Shown: positions 37,283 to 46,356 of the stretch, piece by piece
Position numbering within the stretch: position 1 is the first letter of the stretch
Layout of the letters: each line of letters opens with the position of its first letter
Origin: Levilactobacillus enshiensis
Lineage (GTDB): Bacteria > Bacillota > Bacilli > Lactobacillales > Lactobacillaceae
Assembly (NCBI RefSeq): GCF_007115095.1
Contig: NZ_SULH01000006.1
Location: 124,001 to 188,000 of the forward strand
Direction of reading: 5' to 3'
Length of the DNA: 64,000 nt
The notes under the pieces: model-generated
Databases searched by the model: none
What the model saw: only the letters and a program-made list of their open reading frames with translations
What the model was told of the DNA's origin: nothing
Made by a program: the position numbers and the translations under genes

Positions 37283-38437
37283 TTACCCCTCCTGATCTCT
37301 GAATAGAACGATACCAATTTCGTGTGGCGCCCCGGAATAAATGGCCGTTTCGGTAACTTTCAATTCACCTAACATGTTCCGCACTCGTAAATGACAATAC
37401 GTGGGATTGGCCAGTAAGGCTTCATAGAAGGCCGTTTCACTATTCACAGCTTGATGATTGCACTCTAAAATAATATCACCAGCATTCAAATCCAACTTAA
37501 CCGCTGGCGTCCGGGGCCGAATCCCCAAAACACGGACCCCGTCATCTACCTGAGAATACCAGAATTGTTGCCGATCATCATAACGTTTTGCTCGCCAAAG
37601 GATAAACCCATAACCAACTAACAGAACGATTAATCCGACTGGTAAAATTTGTGGTTGCGCCGTTGACCATCCCAAGAAGGCCATAGCAATCACGGCCAAC
37701 CAGATCATTTGCTTGCCTAACCGTTGATAAACCTCGCGTGGGACTTGCCGGAAGACGGTAAATCGTAGGCCCACTAATAATGGAACTACTAGGACGGCAA
37801 AGCTTTGGCCGTGAATGCTGAAAACTGGCCAAAAAGCCAAGTGACTGGTAAACCAGTCGCCGGGAACCAACGTCACCATGGGCAACACTAAAAATTCTCG
37901 CCACGGGTATCCCGCAATTCGTTTGCCCCGTTGTTTCGCATAAATCTTAGGACTCACGAATCGGCCCCCGTAATTGGCTAGCCAGTGGCCGAGCAGTAGG
38001 AAAAACATGGCTGCTAACCAGAAATAATTTTGAACCGGCACACTCCCCCAATGGAGTCCCGTCATCGCTAGGTCTGGCTTATCCGTTATGTAAGAACCAC
38101 CTAAAACTGTAATCAAGCTGGTCACGACGATCAAGAGCATTGGGAGCACCGTGGTCGGAATCAAGAGAAGCGTTGCAAACGCCAAAGCCTCGTAGACCAT
38201 GATCCACAGCAAGGGCAAACTAAAGCCCATCAGTAGGTTTACTAAGGATAGCCCTAATCCCAAAACAACGCCCTGGGTCAGTAAATGACGTAATTCAAAA
38301 TGGTCGCTAAAGACCGCACTGCCAAAATCATGCCGTTCCCCTTTAATTCGAGAACGACTGGTTAGCCAGATTCGCAAAACAGCTAGCCAAACTAATGGTT
38401 GCAGTAAGAAACTACCACAAGCAATAAAAGTCCGCAT
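37283..38437 (-). CDS. PDZ-domain polytopic membrane protein, MinJ-like
   Basis: 384-aa protein with about eight or more membrane helices (residues 1-280) and a C-terminal PDZ domain (about 290-384; VLGIRPRTPAVKLDLNAGDIILECNHQ). The layout is that of Bacillus MinJ, which bridges DivIVA and MinD to place the division septum, and Bacillus minJ also lies near prfB and secA. Function by analogy only. The start at 38437 is chosen from AGGAAAGG upstream. It has its own promoter after the prfB terminator and leads into phoPR. Confidence 0.75.
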   Translation of the reverse strand: MRTFIACGSFLLQPLVWLAVLRIWLTSRSRIKGERHDFGSAVFSDHFELRHLLTQGVVLGLGLSLVNLLMGFSLPLLWIMVYEALAFATLLLIPTTVLPMLLIVVTSLITVLGGSYITDKPDLAMTGLHWGSVPVQNYFWLAAMFFLLLGHWLANYGGRFVSPKIYAKQRGKRIAGYPWREFLVLPMVTLVPGDWFTSHLAFWPVFSIHGQSFAVLVVPLLVGLRFTVFRQVPREVYQRLGKQMIWLAVIAMAFLGWSTAQPQILPVGLIVLLVGYGFILWRAKRYDDRQQFWYSQVDDGVRVLGIRPRTPAVKLDLNAGDIILECNHQAVNSETAFYEALLANPTYCHLRVRNMLGELKVTETAIYSGAPHEIGIVLFRDQEG

Positions 38438-38473
38438 GTCATCGACACCTTTCCTGAAAAGATAGTTGTCCTC

Positions 38474-38482
38474 AGTATAGCA
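38474..38482 (-). promoter_or_regulatory. promoter of the MinJ-like gene and phoPR
   Basis: Extended -10 TGCTATACT immediately after the prfB terminator; -35 poor. Confidence 0.55.
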
Positions 38483-38487
38483 TGAAA

Positions 38488-38521
38488 CAAAAAAGGGCAA
38501 CACGACATTCGTGTTACCCTT
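38488..38521 (-). terminator. terminator after prfB
   Basis: AGGGTAACACGA / TCGTGTTGCCCT stem followed by TTTTTTG on the minus strand. Confidence 0.9.
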
Positions 38522-38552
38522 GCAATCATTCGACTGTTAAACCGGTCACTTT

Positions 38553-39669
38553 TTAATCCGGATTCTTTTGGCTGAGTTGCCACTGCAGATAAGCATCGAT
38601 AAATGGATCGAGATCCCCATCCATCACAGCTTGACCATTTCCAGTCTCATAGTTGGTCCGGTGATCTTTGACCATCGTGTAGGGATGGAAAACGTAGGAC
38701 CGAATCTGTGAGCCCCAACCAATATCCATCTGGTCACCTTCAAGTTTGGCCTTCTCAGCCGCCTTTTTCTCCTCTTCACGCTCGTACAATTTTGCTCGCA
38801 ACATGCCCATTGCCGTCTGCCGGTTCTGGAGTTGTGACCGTTGGGCCTGACTTTGCGTCACGATGCCCGTTGGTAAGTGGGTGATTCGCACGGCTGATGA
38901 CGTCTTGTTAACGTGCTGGCCACCGGCACCGGAAGCGCGATAGACATCAACCTTCAAGTCTGCTGGATTAATCTCAACGTCAACGGAATCATCCAGTTCA
39001 GGCAAAACATCGACTGACGCAAATGACGTGTGCCGCCGTCCAGCTGAATCGAATGGCGAGATTCGAACTAGCCGATGAACACCCTTTTCAGAACGCAAAT
39101 ACCCATATGCATTGTGTCCCGCAATCAGCAGCGTTGCACTGCTTAACCCAGCAACATCCCCGGGTTGATAGTCCAATACGGTCACCTTAAAATCGTGTTG
39201 TTCCGCCCAACGTGTGTACATCCGCATCAACATGTCACCCCAGTCTTGGGATTCCGTTCCCCCAGCGCCAGGATGAATTTCTAAGATAGCGTTGTTGTGA
39301 TCGTACCGTTGATTCAGTAACATGTTCAGGCTGTACTGGCGTAACGCTGCTTGAGCCGTTGTAAAGTTTTGTTCAAACTCTGCCTGCATGTCCGCATCCG
39401 GCTCCTCCTGTAGCAATTCGACGGCGACCTCCAGGTCATCCACTTGTCCTGCCAGGTGTTTAAATTCATCCACCTTTTTCTTCATTTCGTTAGTTTCATC
39501 AATTAACTTCTGTGCCGCTTGCGCGTTGTCCCAAAAATCCGGTTGGGCCATTTGGGCCTCATTGACACTGATGCTTTCGTTCAGGGCATCAAAGTCAAAG
39601 CGACCCCCTAAAGCCGGTTAGTTGTTCACGCATGGTCGCAATTTCGCGTTTTGCATCGCTTAATTCCAT
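38553..39669 (-). CDS. prfB: peptide chain release factor 2, programmed +1 frameshift
   Basis: RF2 reads UAA and UGA stop codons. The gene starts at ATG 39667-39669 (AAAGGAG upstream) and runs 24 codons to an in-frame TGA at 39595-39597 within AGGGGGTCGCTTTGAC: an internal Shine-Dalgarno-like AGGGGG, then CTT TGA C. A +1 slip at CTT continues as D-F-D-A-L-N-E for 347 more residues, giving 371 aa. This is the classical RF2 autoregulatory frameshift. The main frame shows the codon-recognition tripeptide SPF (RISPFDSAGRRHTSF) and the catalytic GGQ (SGAGGQHVNKTSSAVR). Not a pseudogene. Confidence 0.98.
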
Positions 39670-39927
39670 GTTGATTGGCTCCTTTTAAGTTATTTCCCTT
39701 AATATATTTTCAATTGTCGTTGACTCAGCAACCATGATAGCACTAAATTTAGGCGGCTTGCTGGTGGCCGATTCAAAGTGAACTTAAAGGGCTGGCTCAA
39801 ATTGGGGAACCGGTAAAGCAGTAGCTTGCTTACCATCAGGGATTGCTGTGTTTCTCTAAATTTTAGTCAGTCGGCCCTTTAAGCAAAAACGAGGCCGGAA
39901 TAATCTCCCGCCTCGTCTGCTCACCCA
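39670..39927. other. prfB upstream region with structured element
   Basis: Between the secA terminator and prfB lies a stretch (39781-39882) closed by CTTAAAGGGC and its complement GCCCTTTAAG. It contains an inner hairpin GGTAAAGCA-GTAGC-TTGCTTACC and a palindrome CTAAATTTTAG. A possible extended -10 TGCTATCAT lies between it and prfB (about 39731-39739). Confidence 0.5.
39885..39917 (-). terminator. terminator after secA
   Basis: ACGAGGCCGG / CCGCCTCGT stem followed by TTTTTGC on the minus strand. Confidence 0.8.
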
Positions 39928-42291
39928 CTAACGGGTAATGTTTTGTCGAATTTCAGACTTCATGAACAACCGTGTGGTGTCATAGTCGATATCTGAAATC
40001 ATTTCTTCAAACATCCGGAATCCATCTTGTTGATATTCAACCAGTGGATTCAATTGGCCATACCCACGTAATCCAATGGATTGACGTAATTGGTCCATAG
40101 TGTCGATATGATCGGTCCAGTGGGAGTCAACGACCCGCAAGAGGACAACCTTTTCGAATTCCAACATTTGTGCTGGATCGTAGAGTTGCTTTTGCTTTTC
40201 TTCGTAGACGTTCGTTGCCAAGTCCATGAAGTAAGCCTTGATCTCATCACTAGTCTTATCCTTCAGATCACTCAGACTGATCTTATCTGGCGAAACCATC
40301 GCGGAAATCCCAAAGTCGAGTAACGTATCCAAATCCCAGTCGGCTTGATCGCCCTGCGTGTGTAAGTTAACCACCCGGTCGACAGTCCGCTTGATCATTG
40401 GCATTAAGACCCACTTCAAAGACTTATCTTGGTTGATGATTTGGTTACGTTCACCGTAGATAACGTCCCGTTGTTGACGCATAACGTCATCATATTGCAG
40501 CACGTTCTTCCGGGAATCATAGTTGTTCCCTTCAACCCGCTTTTGCGCGGATTCCACTTGCTTCGTAATCATTCGGCTCCGGATAACAGCATCCTCGCCG
40601 TCCACGTTCATCCGTTCCAAGAAAGCTTTAACTCGGTCGGAACCGAATCGCCGCATCAAGTCGTCTTCAAGGGACAGGTAGAACTGTGTCATACCAGGAT
40701 CCCCTTGACGACCAGAACGTCCACGAAGCTGATTATCGATCCGCCGTGATTCGTGACGTTCAGTCCCGATAACGGCTAACCCACCAATTTCAACCACGCC
40801 AGGTCCCAATTTGATATCGGTCCCCCGCCCAGCCATGTTGGTGGCAATGGTAACTGCTCCGCGTTGACCAGCGTTTTGAATGATGTCAGCTTCCTTCGCA
40901 TGGTTCTTGGCGTTCAAGACCACGTGCGGAATCTTTTCATCATCCAAACGTTGAGACAGGTATTCAGAAGTTTCCACGGCAACGGTCCCAATTAACATGG
41001 GTTGACCCTTTTCGTGCAACATCTTAATTTCCTTAACAACGGCGTTAAATTTGGATTCCAGAGTTGGGTACAACAGGTCAGGTTCATCGACCCGGACAAC
41101 CGGCTTGTTGGTTGGCACGGAGATAACTTCCATGTTGTAGATTTCTCGGAATTCTTCAGCTTCGGTCTTCGCCGTCCCCGTCATCCCGGCTAACTTGGTA
41201 TACATCCGGAATAAGTTTTGGTAGGTGATGTTGGCCATCGTCTTAGTTTCTTCTTGAATCTCGACGCCTTCCTTAGCTTCAATGGCTTGGTGCAGGCCGT
41301 CAGAGTAACGCCGACCGTCCATAACCCGACCAGTAAAGGAGTCAACGATCAAGACTTCACCATCTTGAACCACGTAATCTTTATCCCGGAGCATGATGAA
41401 GTTTGCCCGCAATGCTTGATCCATATGGTGGGTCAAAGCCGTGTTATCAGTGTCGTACAAGTTCTTCAAGTTGAAGTACTTTTCTGCCTTTTCAATCCCA
41501 GTATCGGTCAATGCAACCGTCTTGGATTCCAGGTCGATCTTAAAGTCTTCCTTTTCGTGCAAGGTCTTAGCAAACCGATCCACTCGTTGGTACAGGGCAC
41601 TCGTGCCTTCAGACTGACCAGAAATGATCAATGGCGTCCGGGCTTCATCAATCAAGATGGAGTCAACTTCATCGACAATCGCGAAGTTCAAGGGACGTTG
41701 TACCATATCTTCTTTGTAAACAACCATGTTATCACGCAGATAATCGAACCCGATTTCCCCGTTGGTTGAGTACGTAATGTCAGCCTGGTAAGCTTCCCGC
41801 TTTTCTTCGGGAGACTTGGCAGCTGAGTTCAACCCAACTGATAAGCCCATCCAGTTGTAGAGCTCACCCATTTCAGTGGCATCACGGGCGGACAAGTATT
41901 CGTTGACCGTAACCACGTGCACCCCTTCGCCAGAGATGGCATTTAAATAAACCGGCATCGTTGCGGTCAAGGTCTTCCCTTCACCGGTCTTCATTTCGGC
42001 AATATTACCTTCATGAAGCACAATTCCCCCCATGATTTGAACATGGAATGGATAGAGGCCGAGAACCCGCTTAGCACCTTCACGAATAGCGGCGAAAGCT
42101 TCTGGCAATAAATCGTCCAGGGTTTCGCCGTTTTGGTAACGTTGCTTAAATTCTGGCGTTTTAGCCTTCAGGTCTTCATCTGAAAGTTTTCCGTATTCAT
42201 CAGCGTAAGCGCCAACTTCATCCGCTAATTTACTGAGGCGTCGTAAAGTTCTTCGATCACTTTCGACCCATCGTTTCAAAATATTTGCCAT
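39928..42291 (-). CDS. secA: preprotein translocase motor ATPase SecA
   Basis: Drives Sec-dependent export through SecYEG. The 787-aa protein has Walker [10 protein letters not shown] (about residues 101-109), [19 protein letters not shown], the preprotein cross-linking domain, second nucleotide domain with [14 protein letters not shown] and [20 protein letters not shown], then the helical scaffold and wing domains. It stops at [11 protein letters not shown], without the C-terminal zinc (Cys-x-Cys) tail found in many SecA proteins, so SecB-type binding is not expected. It lies between hpf and prfB as in most Firmicutes. Confidence 0.99.
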   Translation of the reverse strand: MANILKRWVESDRRTLRRLSKLADEVGAYADEYGKLSDEDLKAKTPEFKQRYQNGETLDDLLPEAFAAIREGAKRVLGLYPFHVQIMGGIVLHEGNIAEMKTGEGKTLTATMPVYLNAISGEGVHVVTVNEYLSARDATEMGELYNWMGLSVGLNSAAKSPEEKREAYQADITYSTNGEIGFDYLRDNMVVYKEDMVQRPLNFAIVDEVDSILIDEARTPLIISGQSEGTSALYQRVDRFAKTLHEKEDFKIDLESKTVALTDTGIEKAEKYFNLKNLYDTDNTALTHHMDQALRANFIMLRDKDYVVQDGEVLIVDSFTGRVMDGRRYSDGLHQAIEAKEGVEIQEETKTMANITYQNLFRMYTKLAGMTGTAKTEAEEFREIYNMEVISVPTNKPVVRVDEPDLLYPTLESKFNAVVKEIKMLHEKGQPMLIGTVAVETSEYLSQRLDDEKIPHVVLNAKNHAKEADIIQNAGQRGAVTIATNMAGRGTDIKLGPGVVEIGGLAVIGTERHESRRIDNQLRGRSGRQGDPGMTQFYLSLEDDLMRRFGSDRVKAFLERMNVDGEDAVIRSRMITKQVESAQKRVEGNNYDSRKNVLQYDDVMRQQRDVIYGERNQIINQDKSLKWVLMPMIKRTVDRVVNLHTQGDQADWDLDTLLDFGISAMVSPDKISLSDLKDKTSDEIKAYFMDLATNVYEEKQKQLYDPAQMLEFEKVVLLRVVDSHWTDHIDTMDQLRQSIGLRGYGQLNPLVEYQQDGFRMFEEMISDIDYDTTRLFMKSEIRQNITR

Positions 42292-42363
42292 GTGAGAATT
42301 CCCTTCAGTACATTTAATAAGTCTATTTAAAGTTACCCATTTATTTGCGATAAATCAACCTAC

Positions 42364-42369
42364 ATTTTA
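42364..42369 (-). promoter_or_regulatory. secA proximal promoter -10
   Basis: TGGTAAAAT extended -10, about 73 nt before the secA ATG, with a weak TTTCAT -35 at 17 bp. Confidence 0.45.
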
Positions 42370-42600
42370 CCACTATCCAGGTTAAGATGAAACTTTTACC
42401 CTAAGTCCGGTCAGTTTAAAGCGTTTTCCGGTTTTAAAAGTAATCAGTCTGTAACCTGTTACGACAACCTGCGATTCCCGCCTATCGTCTTTATTTTAAA
42501 TGGCAAACCTAAAACTCGCCACTTTCCGGCACCGTGCAAGACGTTGAAACGTCATTTCGATTAAATCGTTGTTAAACTAACTTAACAGACGTGATTCGTC

Positions 42601-42606
42601 ATTATA
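42601..42606 (-). promoter_or_regulatory. secA distal promoter -10
   Basis: TGGTATAAT extended -10 about 310 nt before secA; it would give a long leader. Confidence 0.5.
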
Positions 42607-42784
42607 CCATACCTACTTAACGATTAGAAAATTATCGTAACTAGTCGCAAGATGACTTAATGGCTAATCGGTTCGCGGCGAAGTTGATTTTGCAAAACAG
42701 GTCCCGACGGTCGCAGCGTGACTACTATATTTTAACTCAATGGATTGGTGGCTCACATCCTAAGAATCTAAAAAAGGCCAAACT

Positions 42785-42812
42785 AAAAAGCACCACGGCA
42801 TCGCAGTGCTTT
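42785..42812 (-). terminator. terminator after hpf
   Basis: AAAGCAC / GTGCTTT outer stem with TTTTTAG after it on the minus strand. Confidence 0.75.
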
Positions 42813-42828
42813 ATTAGCTTAGTTAACA

Positions 42829-43383
42829 TTAGTCTTCGTCGGCTTCGATCAAACCATACCGACCGTCATTCCGGCGGTAGACGATGCTGATACCATTGGT
42901 TTCGGCATCTTCGTAGATAAAGAAGTCATGGCCTAACATGTCCATTTGCAGAACGGCCTCTTCATTATCCATTGGCTTTAATGAAACCCGCTTAGTCCGG
43001 ACAACCTCTAATTCGCTACCTTCATTCGACTCTGGTTCCGCTGATTCAGGTGCGAAGTCGAGGTTCTTGTAACCTTTCTCCCGTGACTTACGGTTGACCT
43101 TAGTCTTGTACTTGCGAATTTGACGTTCCAGCTTGTCCGTAACTAAGTCAACACTTGCATATAAGTCTGGAGAGGTTTCCTCTGCCCGTAATGTCAAGTA
43201 TGGGAGTGGGATTGTTACTTCAACCTTCGACGTCTTGTTTTGGTAGACCTTCAGGTTGATATGCGCAATTGCCTCAACTTTGTTGTCGAAATATTTCTCC
43301 AACTTGCTGATACGCTTTTCAACGTAATCCCGTATTGCGTCAGTAACTTCGATGTTTTCACCACGAATATTAAATGTGAGCAT
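42829..43383 (-). CDS. hpf: long-form ribosome hibernation promoting factor
   Basis: 184-aa protein that dimerises 70S ribosomes into inactive 100S particles in stationary phase. The N-terminal S30AE domain (about 1-110; MLTFNIRGENIEVTDAIRDY) binds the decoding region; the C-terminal domain (about 125-184; LKPMDNEEAVLQMDMLGHDFFIYED) mediates dimerisation. The length marks the long form of Firmicutes. It is monocistronic, with a strong promoter at 43469-43497 and a perfect hairpin in its leader. Confidence 0.97.
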   Translation of the reverse strand: MLTFNIRGENIEVTDAIRDYVEKRISKLEKYFDNKVEAIAHINLKVYQNKTSKVEVTIPLPYLTLRAEETSPDLYASVDLVTDKLERQIRKYKTKVNRKSREKGYKNLDFAPESAEPESNEGSELEVVRTKRVSLKPMDNEEAVLQMDMLGHDFFIYEDAETNGISIVYRRNDGRYGLIEADED

Positions 43384-43428
43384 AAAACTTCTCTCCCTTC
43401 AACCAAGAAATTGCTTGGCTTGCTTAGC

Positions 43429-43451
43429 ATTAGAAGGACCACTCTTCTAAT
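43429..43451 (-). other. hairpin in the hpf 5' leader
   Basis: Perfect 8-bp stem ATTAGAAG-N7-CTTCTAAT located about 20 nt after the expected transcription start and 45 nt before the start codon. Possible mRNA-stabilising or regulatory structure. Confidence 0.5.
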
Positions 43452-43468
43452 ATGCTTTGCTTACTAAT

Positions 43469-43497
43469 ATTATAATAGAAAGCCCTGTCATAAACAA
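43469..43497 (-). promoter_or_regulatory. hpf promoter
   Basis: TTGTTT (43492-43497), 17-bp spacer, TATAAT (43469-43474). Confidence 0.75.
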
Positions 43498-43523
43498 TTA
43501 ATCTACGTGATTTTAAGTGGGCT

Positions 43524-44201
43524 TTAACGCGCTAAAGTCAGGCTAGTAACCGCTTTCGCACCTCCTAAATAAATTTGCGTTGCCGCATGGCGTAGCGTCC
43601 GTCCAGTCGTATAAACGTCATCGAGCAGTAAAATTTGCTTTCCCGCTAATACCCTTGCCGCATTGGGGGCCAAGGAAAAGGGTTGTTGCGTGAGCAGTCG
43701 TTGTTGCCGGGTCTTGGCCGACTGTGGCTGTTCCTTATGATCAGCCGTCACCAACAGCACCTGCTGAAATGGCTGATTTCGTAACCATCCCGTCACTTGA
43801 TTGAAGCCCCGTGCCTGCCAAGTTTCTTGATTGACTGGAATCGGCACTAACACGTCATACGTTTCTCGCATCAGCGCTTGCTGCAAGGGAGCCATCATCA
43901 CCTGCCGCAGCGCATAATCCCCCTGAAATTTGTACTGTTGCATGTAGGCTTTCATCGCCTCGTTATAGGTATATACCGCGTGATTCTGTAAACGTTGGTC
44001 CCCCCACCGATCACAATCATGGCATACCGTCATCTTTGTTTGTTGGCGGCCACACTGTGGACAGTGAGTGGCCGAAATCCGGTCAAACTGTTGGATACAT
44101 CGCTGACACACAACTGGCACGGGCAAGGGCTGCCAGCACCAGAATTGAGCCAACGTCATTGGGGGCCGGAGCGGCTGGTGACAGAGCAAACACTTGCTCA
44201 T
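43524..44201 (-). CDS. comFC: competence protein ComFC (phosphoribosyltransferase-like)
   Basis: 225-aa protein of the late competence comF operon, needed for DNA uptake. N-terminal zinc-binding cysteines (CLLCHQPL, CQRC, CPQCGRQQ, CHDC; about residues 4-65) are followed by a phosphoribosyltransferase domain with the PRPP-loop LLLDDVYTTGRTLR (about 190-203). Its ATG overlaps the comFA stop by 4 nt. Exact biochemical role is unsettled in the family. Confidence 0.93.
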   Translation of the reverse strand: MSKCLLCHQPLRPPMTLAQFWCWQPLPVPVVCQRCIQQFDRISATHCPQCGRQQTKMTVCHDCDRWGDQRLQNHAVYTYNEAMKAYMQQYKFQGDYALRQVMMAPLQQALMRETYDVLVPIPVNQETWQARGFNQVTGWLRNQPFQQVLLVTADHKEQPQSAKTRQQRLLTQQPFSLAPNAARVLAGKQILLLDDVYTTGRTLRHAATQIYLGGAKAVTSLTLAR

Positions 44202-45514
44202 TGGCGCCGCCCCCCTAACCGTTTTCCCTGACGATTCAACTGGGCGATCATTCGCTGTGCCAGTCGCACGCGACGACTCTGGCTATGACAGTAGACTGTC
44301 ACCTCCCCCGTGGGAAAATCTTGGTGCCGGCCCACACGTCCTGCGATTTGAACCAGCGCTGCTGTCGAAAAGACGGCATCATCCCCACCCAAGACGACAA
44401 CGGCAATATCGGGAAAGGTCACACCACGTTCCAGAATCGTCGTTGTGATTAAAAAGGGAATCGTGCGGTCGCGCATCGCCTGGACCTTCGCCGCTCGCTC
44501 GCCGTCTGCGGCATGGACCGTAATCCCCCCCGTCACCCCCGCTCGCTGAAGCGCTTGGGCTACCGGCTTTAAGTCGAGCACGTGGGGCACGAATAACAAG
44601 AATCGTTGGCCCCGTTGCCGATAATCTTGGAGTTGCCTGATAAGTCTAGGTGCCAGCCGGCCCTTAGTTAGCCGTTCTCGCCACCGCCAAATCAAGCGAA
44701 CTTCAATCTGTGGTAAAAGGACGCCATGATAGCGCAACGGCAAATAGGTCACTGCCAACTTTTTTTGGCGGACCTGCCGTTGCAACTGCTCACCCGGCGT
44801 TGCGGTCAGATAAAGATGACTGCCCGTTGGCTTCTGTGCCGTTGCAATCGCCGTTTGTAGCAATGGACTCGTTGCGAGCGGAAAGGCATCGACCTCGTCC
44901 ACAATGATCCAGTCAAAAGCCGATTGAAACCGTAGCAGCTGATGTGTCGTGCAGAGCGTCAACTGACGGTAGTGGTACGGCCGCGTTTGCTTGCCATGTA
45001 AGAGGGCTTGCGGCACGTGACAAAAGGCCTGTTGTAATCGTGGCGCCAGCTCCAAGCAAACGTCTACGCGAGGAGAGACCCAGGCGACCCGCCAATGCTG
45101 TGCCAGTGCCCAGGCGAGCGCCGGATACACGATTTCCGTTTTCCCCGCCCCGGTAACTGCCCAGAGTAACTGGTGCCGTTGTTGCCGCACCAAGTCCAAG
45201 ATGCCGGTCGCCGCGGTTCCCTGCATCGGACTTAACTTGCCCAGCCAGGTCAGAATTGGGGCCGCTACTGGGGCAAACCGATTCGGTTCTGGAATAGTGT
45301 ATAATTTATGGTGAGACGTTAACCGTCCAAGTTGTAAACACTGCCGACAATACCAGGCCTGATTAGGCAGGCAATCCGTCGGTAAAAGCCACTGCTGACA
45401 CCGTTGACACCGTCGCCGCCGACCAATCGTTACGATTGCTGGCCGCACCCGACTGTTGGCCGGGCCATTTGTTAACGGCAATTGGCGTCCAAATAGATCC
45501 TGTTCATCACACAT
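44198..45514 (-). CDS. comFA: competence helicase ComFA
   Basis: 438-aa DEAD-box-like ATPase that helps pull single-stranded DNA into the cell. N-terminal zinc motif (CQRCQQ and CRQCLQ, about residues 35-85), Walker A AVTGAGKTE (about 118-126), DEVDAFP (about 206-212), LTATPGEQL, and motif VI QIAGRVGR. First gene of comFA-comFC. Upstream, TACGGAGTTAA with an AT-rich block replaces a normal promoter, fitting control by an alternative competence sigma factor (inference). Confidence 0.95.
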   Translation of the reverse strand: MCDEQDLFGRQLPLTNGPANSRVRPAIVTIGRRRRCQRCQQWLLPTDCLPNQAWYCRQCLQLGRLTSHHKLYTIPEPNRFAPVAAPILTWLGKLSPMQGTAATGILDLVRQQRHQLLWAVTGAGKTEIVYPALAWALAQHWRVAWVSPRVDVCLELAPRLQQAFCHVPQALLHGKQTRPYHYRQLTLCTTHQLLRFQSAFDWIIVDEVDAFPLATSPLLQTAIATAQKPTGSHLYLTATPGEQLQRQVRQKKLAVTYLPLRYHGVLLPQIEVRLIWRWRERLTKGRLAPRLIRQLQDYRQRGQRFLLFVPHVLDLKPVAQALQRAGVTGGITVHAADGERAAKVQAMRDRTIPFLITTTILERGVTFPDIAVVVLGGDDAVFSTAALVQIAGRVGRHQDFPTGEVTVYCHSQSRRVRLAQRMIAQLNRQGKRLGGRRQ

Positions 45515-45535
45515 TTCACGTCCCCCCTATACAAC

Positions 45536-45564
45536 TTAACTCCGTAAAAACTAACAAAAATTTT
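45536..45564 (-). promoter_or_regulatory. comFA upstream element, candidate competence promoter
   Basis: TACGGAGTTAA (minus strand, 45536-45546) preceded by AAAATTTT (45557-45564), 21 nt before the comFA ATG. No sigma-A promoter is seen. The same blocks lie before the LPXTG gene at 2650-2679. TACGGAG resembles, but does not equal, the streptococcal com-box TACGAATA. Confidence 0.5.
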
Positions 45565-45583
45565 GTGGGAAAGGTGCTTTTTT

Positions 45584-46243
45584 ATGGAAACAGATTATCT
45601 TACCATTCAACAAGCCGGCCACCATGAGCTTGAAATCAAGAAGTCCCGTTTCATTGCCGACCTGGGTCGCGTCACGACCGAAGAAGAGGCTAAAGCGTTT
45701 ATCGCTGCCATCACTGCTCGAGAACCCAAGGCCAACCATCACTGCTGGGCCTACGTTCTCGGCGAACACGATGAGATTCAACGGGAGAGCGACAACGGTG
45801 AACCTTCAGGAACGGCCGGTGTTCCCATCCTGACCGTCCTGCAACGTAACCAGCTCCACAATACGATTGCTGTGGTTACACGGTACTTCGGCGGCATCAA
45901 ATTAGGTGCCGGTGGCCTGATTCGTGCTTATAGTAACGCCACTTCGACGGGAATTGAGGCAGTCGGTGTGGTCAAACGGGTCCGGCAGCGGGCACTCGAA
46001 CTGACTGTCGACTACGCTAACTATGATAAGCTCAGCCACTACCTGACGGAAAATGGCATCAGTGTGCTCGACACCGCCTACACTACGGCCGTTGTCGTAA
46101 CGATTGCCGTGGACCTCGATGCTGTGGCAACCACCCAACAAGCCATTGTCGATCTCTTAAGTAATCAGTTGACTGTAAAACCGGGTGACGTTGATTACCA
46201 CGAGGTCCCCGTCGAGATTCATGCCAGTACGCGTGAAGACTAG
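45584..46243 (+). CDS. YigZ/IMPACT family protein
   Basis: 219-aa protein with the N-terminal UPF0029/IMPACT domain (about 1-120; KKSRFIADLGRV, HHCWAYVLGE, DNGEPSGTAG, RYFGGIKLGAGGLIRAYSNA) and a C-terminal DUF1949 ferredoxin-like domain (about 140-205). Homologues are linked to translation or cell-wall metabolism, but the reaction is unknown. The ATG at 45584 follows GGGAAAGG. It is divergent from comFA and convergent with tagO, with a shared terminator. Confidence 0.9.
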   Translation: METDYLTIQQAGHHELEIKKSRFIADLGRVTTEEEAKAFIAAITAREPKANHHCWAYVLGEHDEIQRESDNGEPSGTAGVPILTVLQRNQLHNTIAVVTRYFGGIKLGAGGLIRAYSNATSTGIEAVGVVKRVRQRALELTVDYANYDKLSHYLTENGISVLDTAYTTAVVVTIAVDLDAVATTQQAIVDLLSNQLTVKPGDVDYHEVPVEIHASTRED

Positions 46244-46314
46244 AACCAGCTTAAATCAGCCACTAAAGCTCCCTTAGCTGCCTCAGTGTCCAAAACGTTT
46301 CACTAAATTTGTGC

Positions 46315-46349
46315 AAAAAAGTTCCGCGGCAGCCACCGCGGAACTTTTT
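46315..46349. terminator. bidirectional terminator between yigZ-like gene and tagO
   Basis: AAAAAGTTCCGCGG / CCGCGGAACTTTTT stem; works on both strands. Confidence 0.92.
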
Positions 46350-46356
46350 AATCTAA

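Larger units (their letters stand above)
42292..42828. other. long region between hpf and secA
   Basis: About 540 nt. It holds the hpf terminator (42785-42812), two minus-strand extended -10 sites for secA (TGGTATAAT at 42601-42609 and TGGTAAAAT at 42364-42372), and a small palindrome GACGTTGAAACGTC (42540-42553). No gene is supported. Confidence 0.6.

Noticed and set aside
38553-39669. prfB as a frameshifted pseudogene
   Set aside because: The break has the exact RF2 recoding signal (AGGGGG, CTT, TGA C), so it is programmed.
42660-42890. 76-codon open frame on the plus strand between secA and hpf
   Set aside because: No ribosome site, basic random composition, and it runs through the hpf terminator into the hpf gene.
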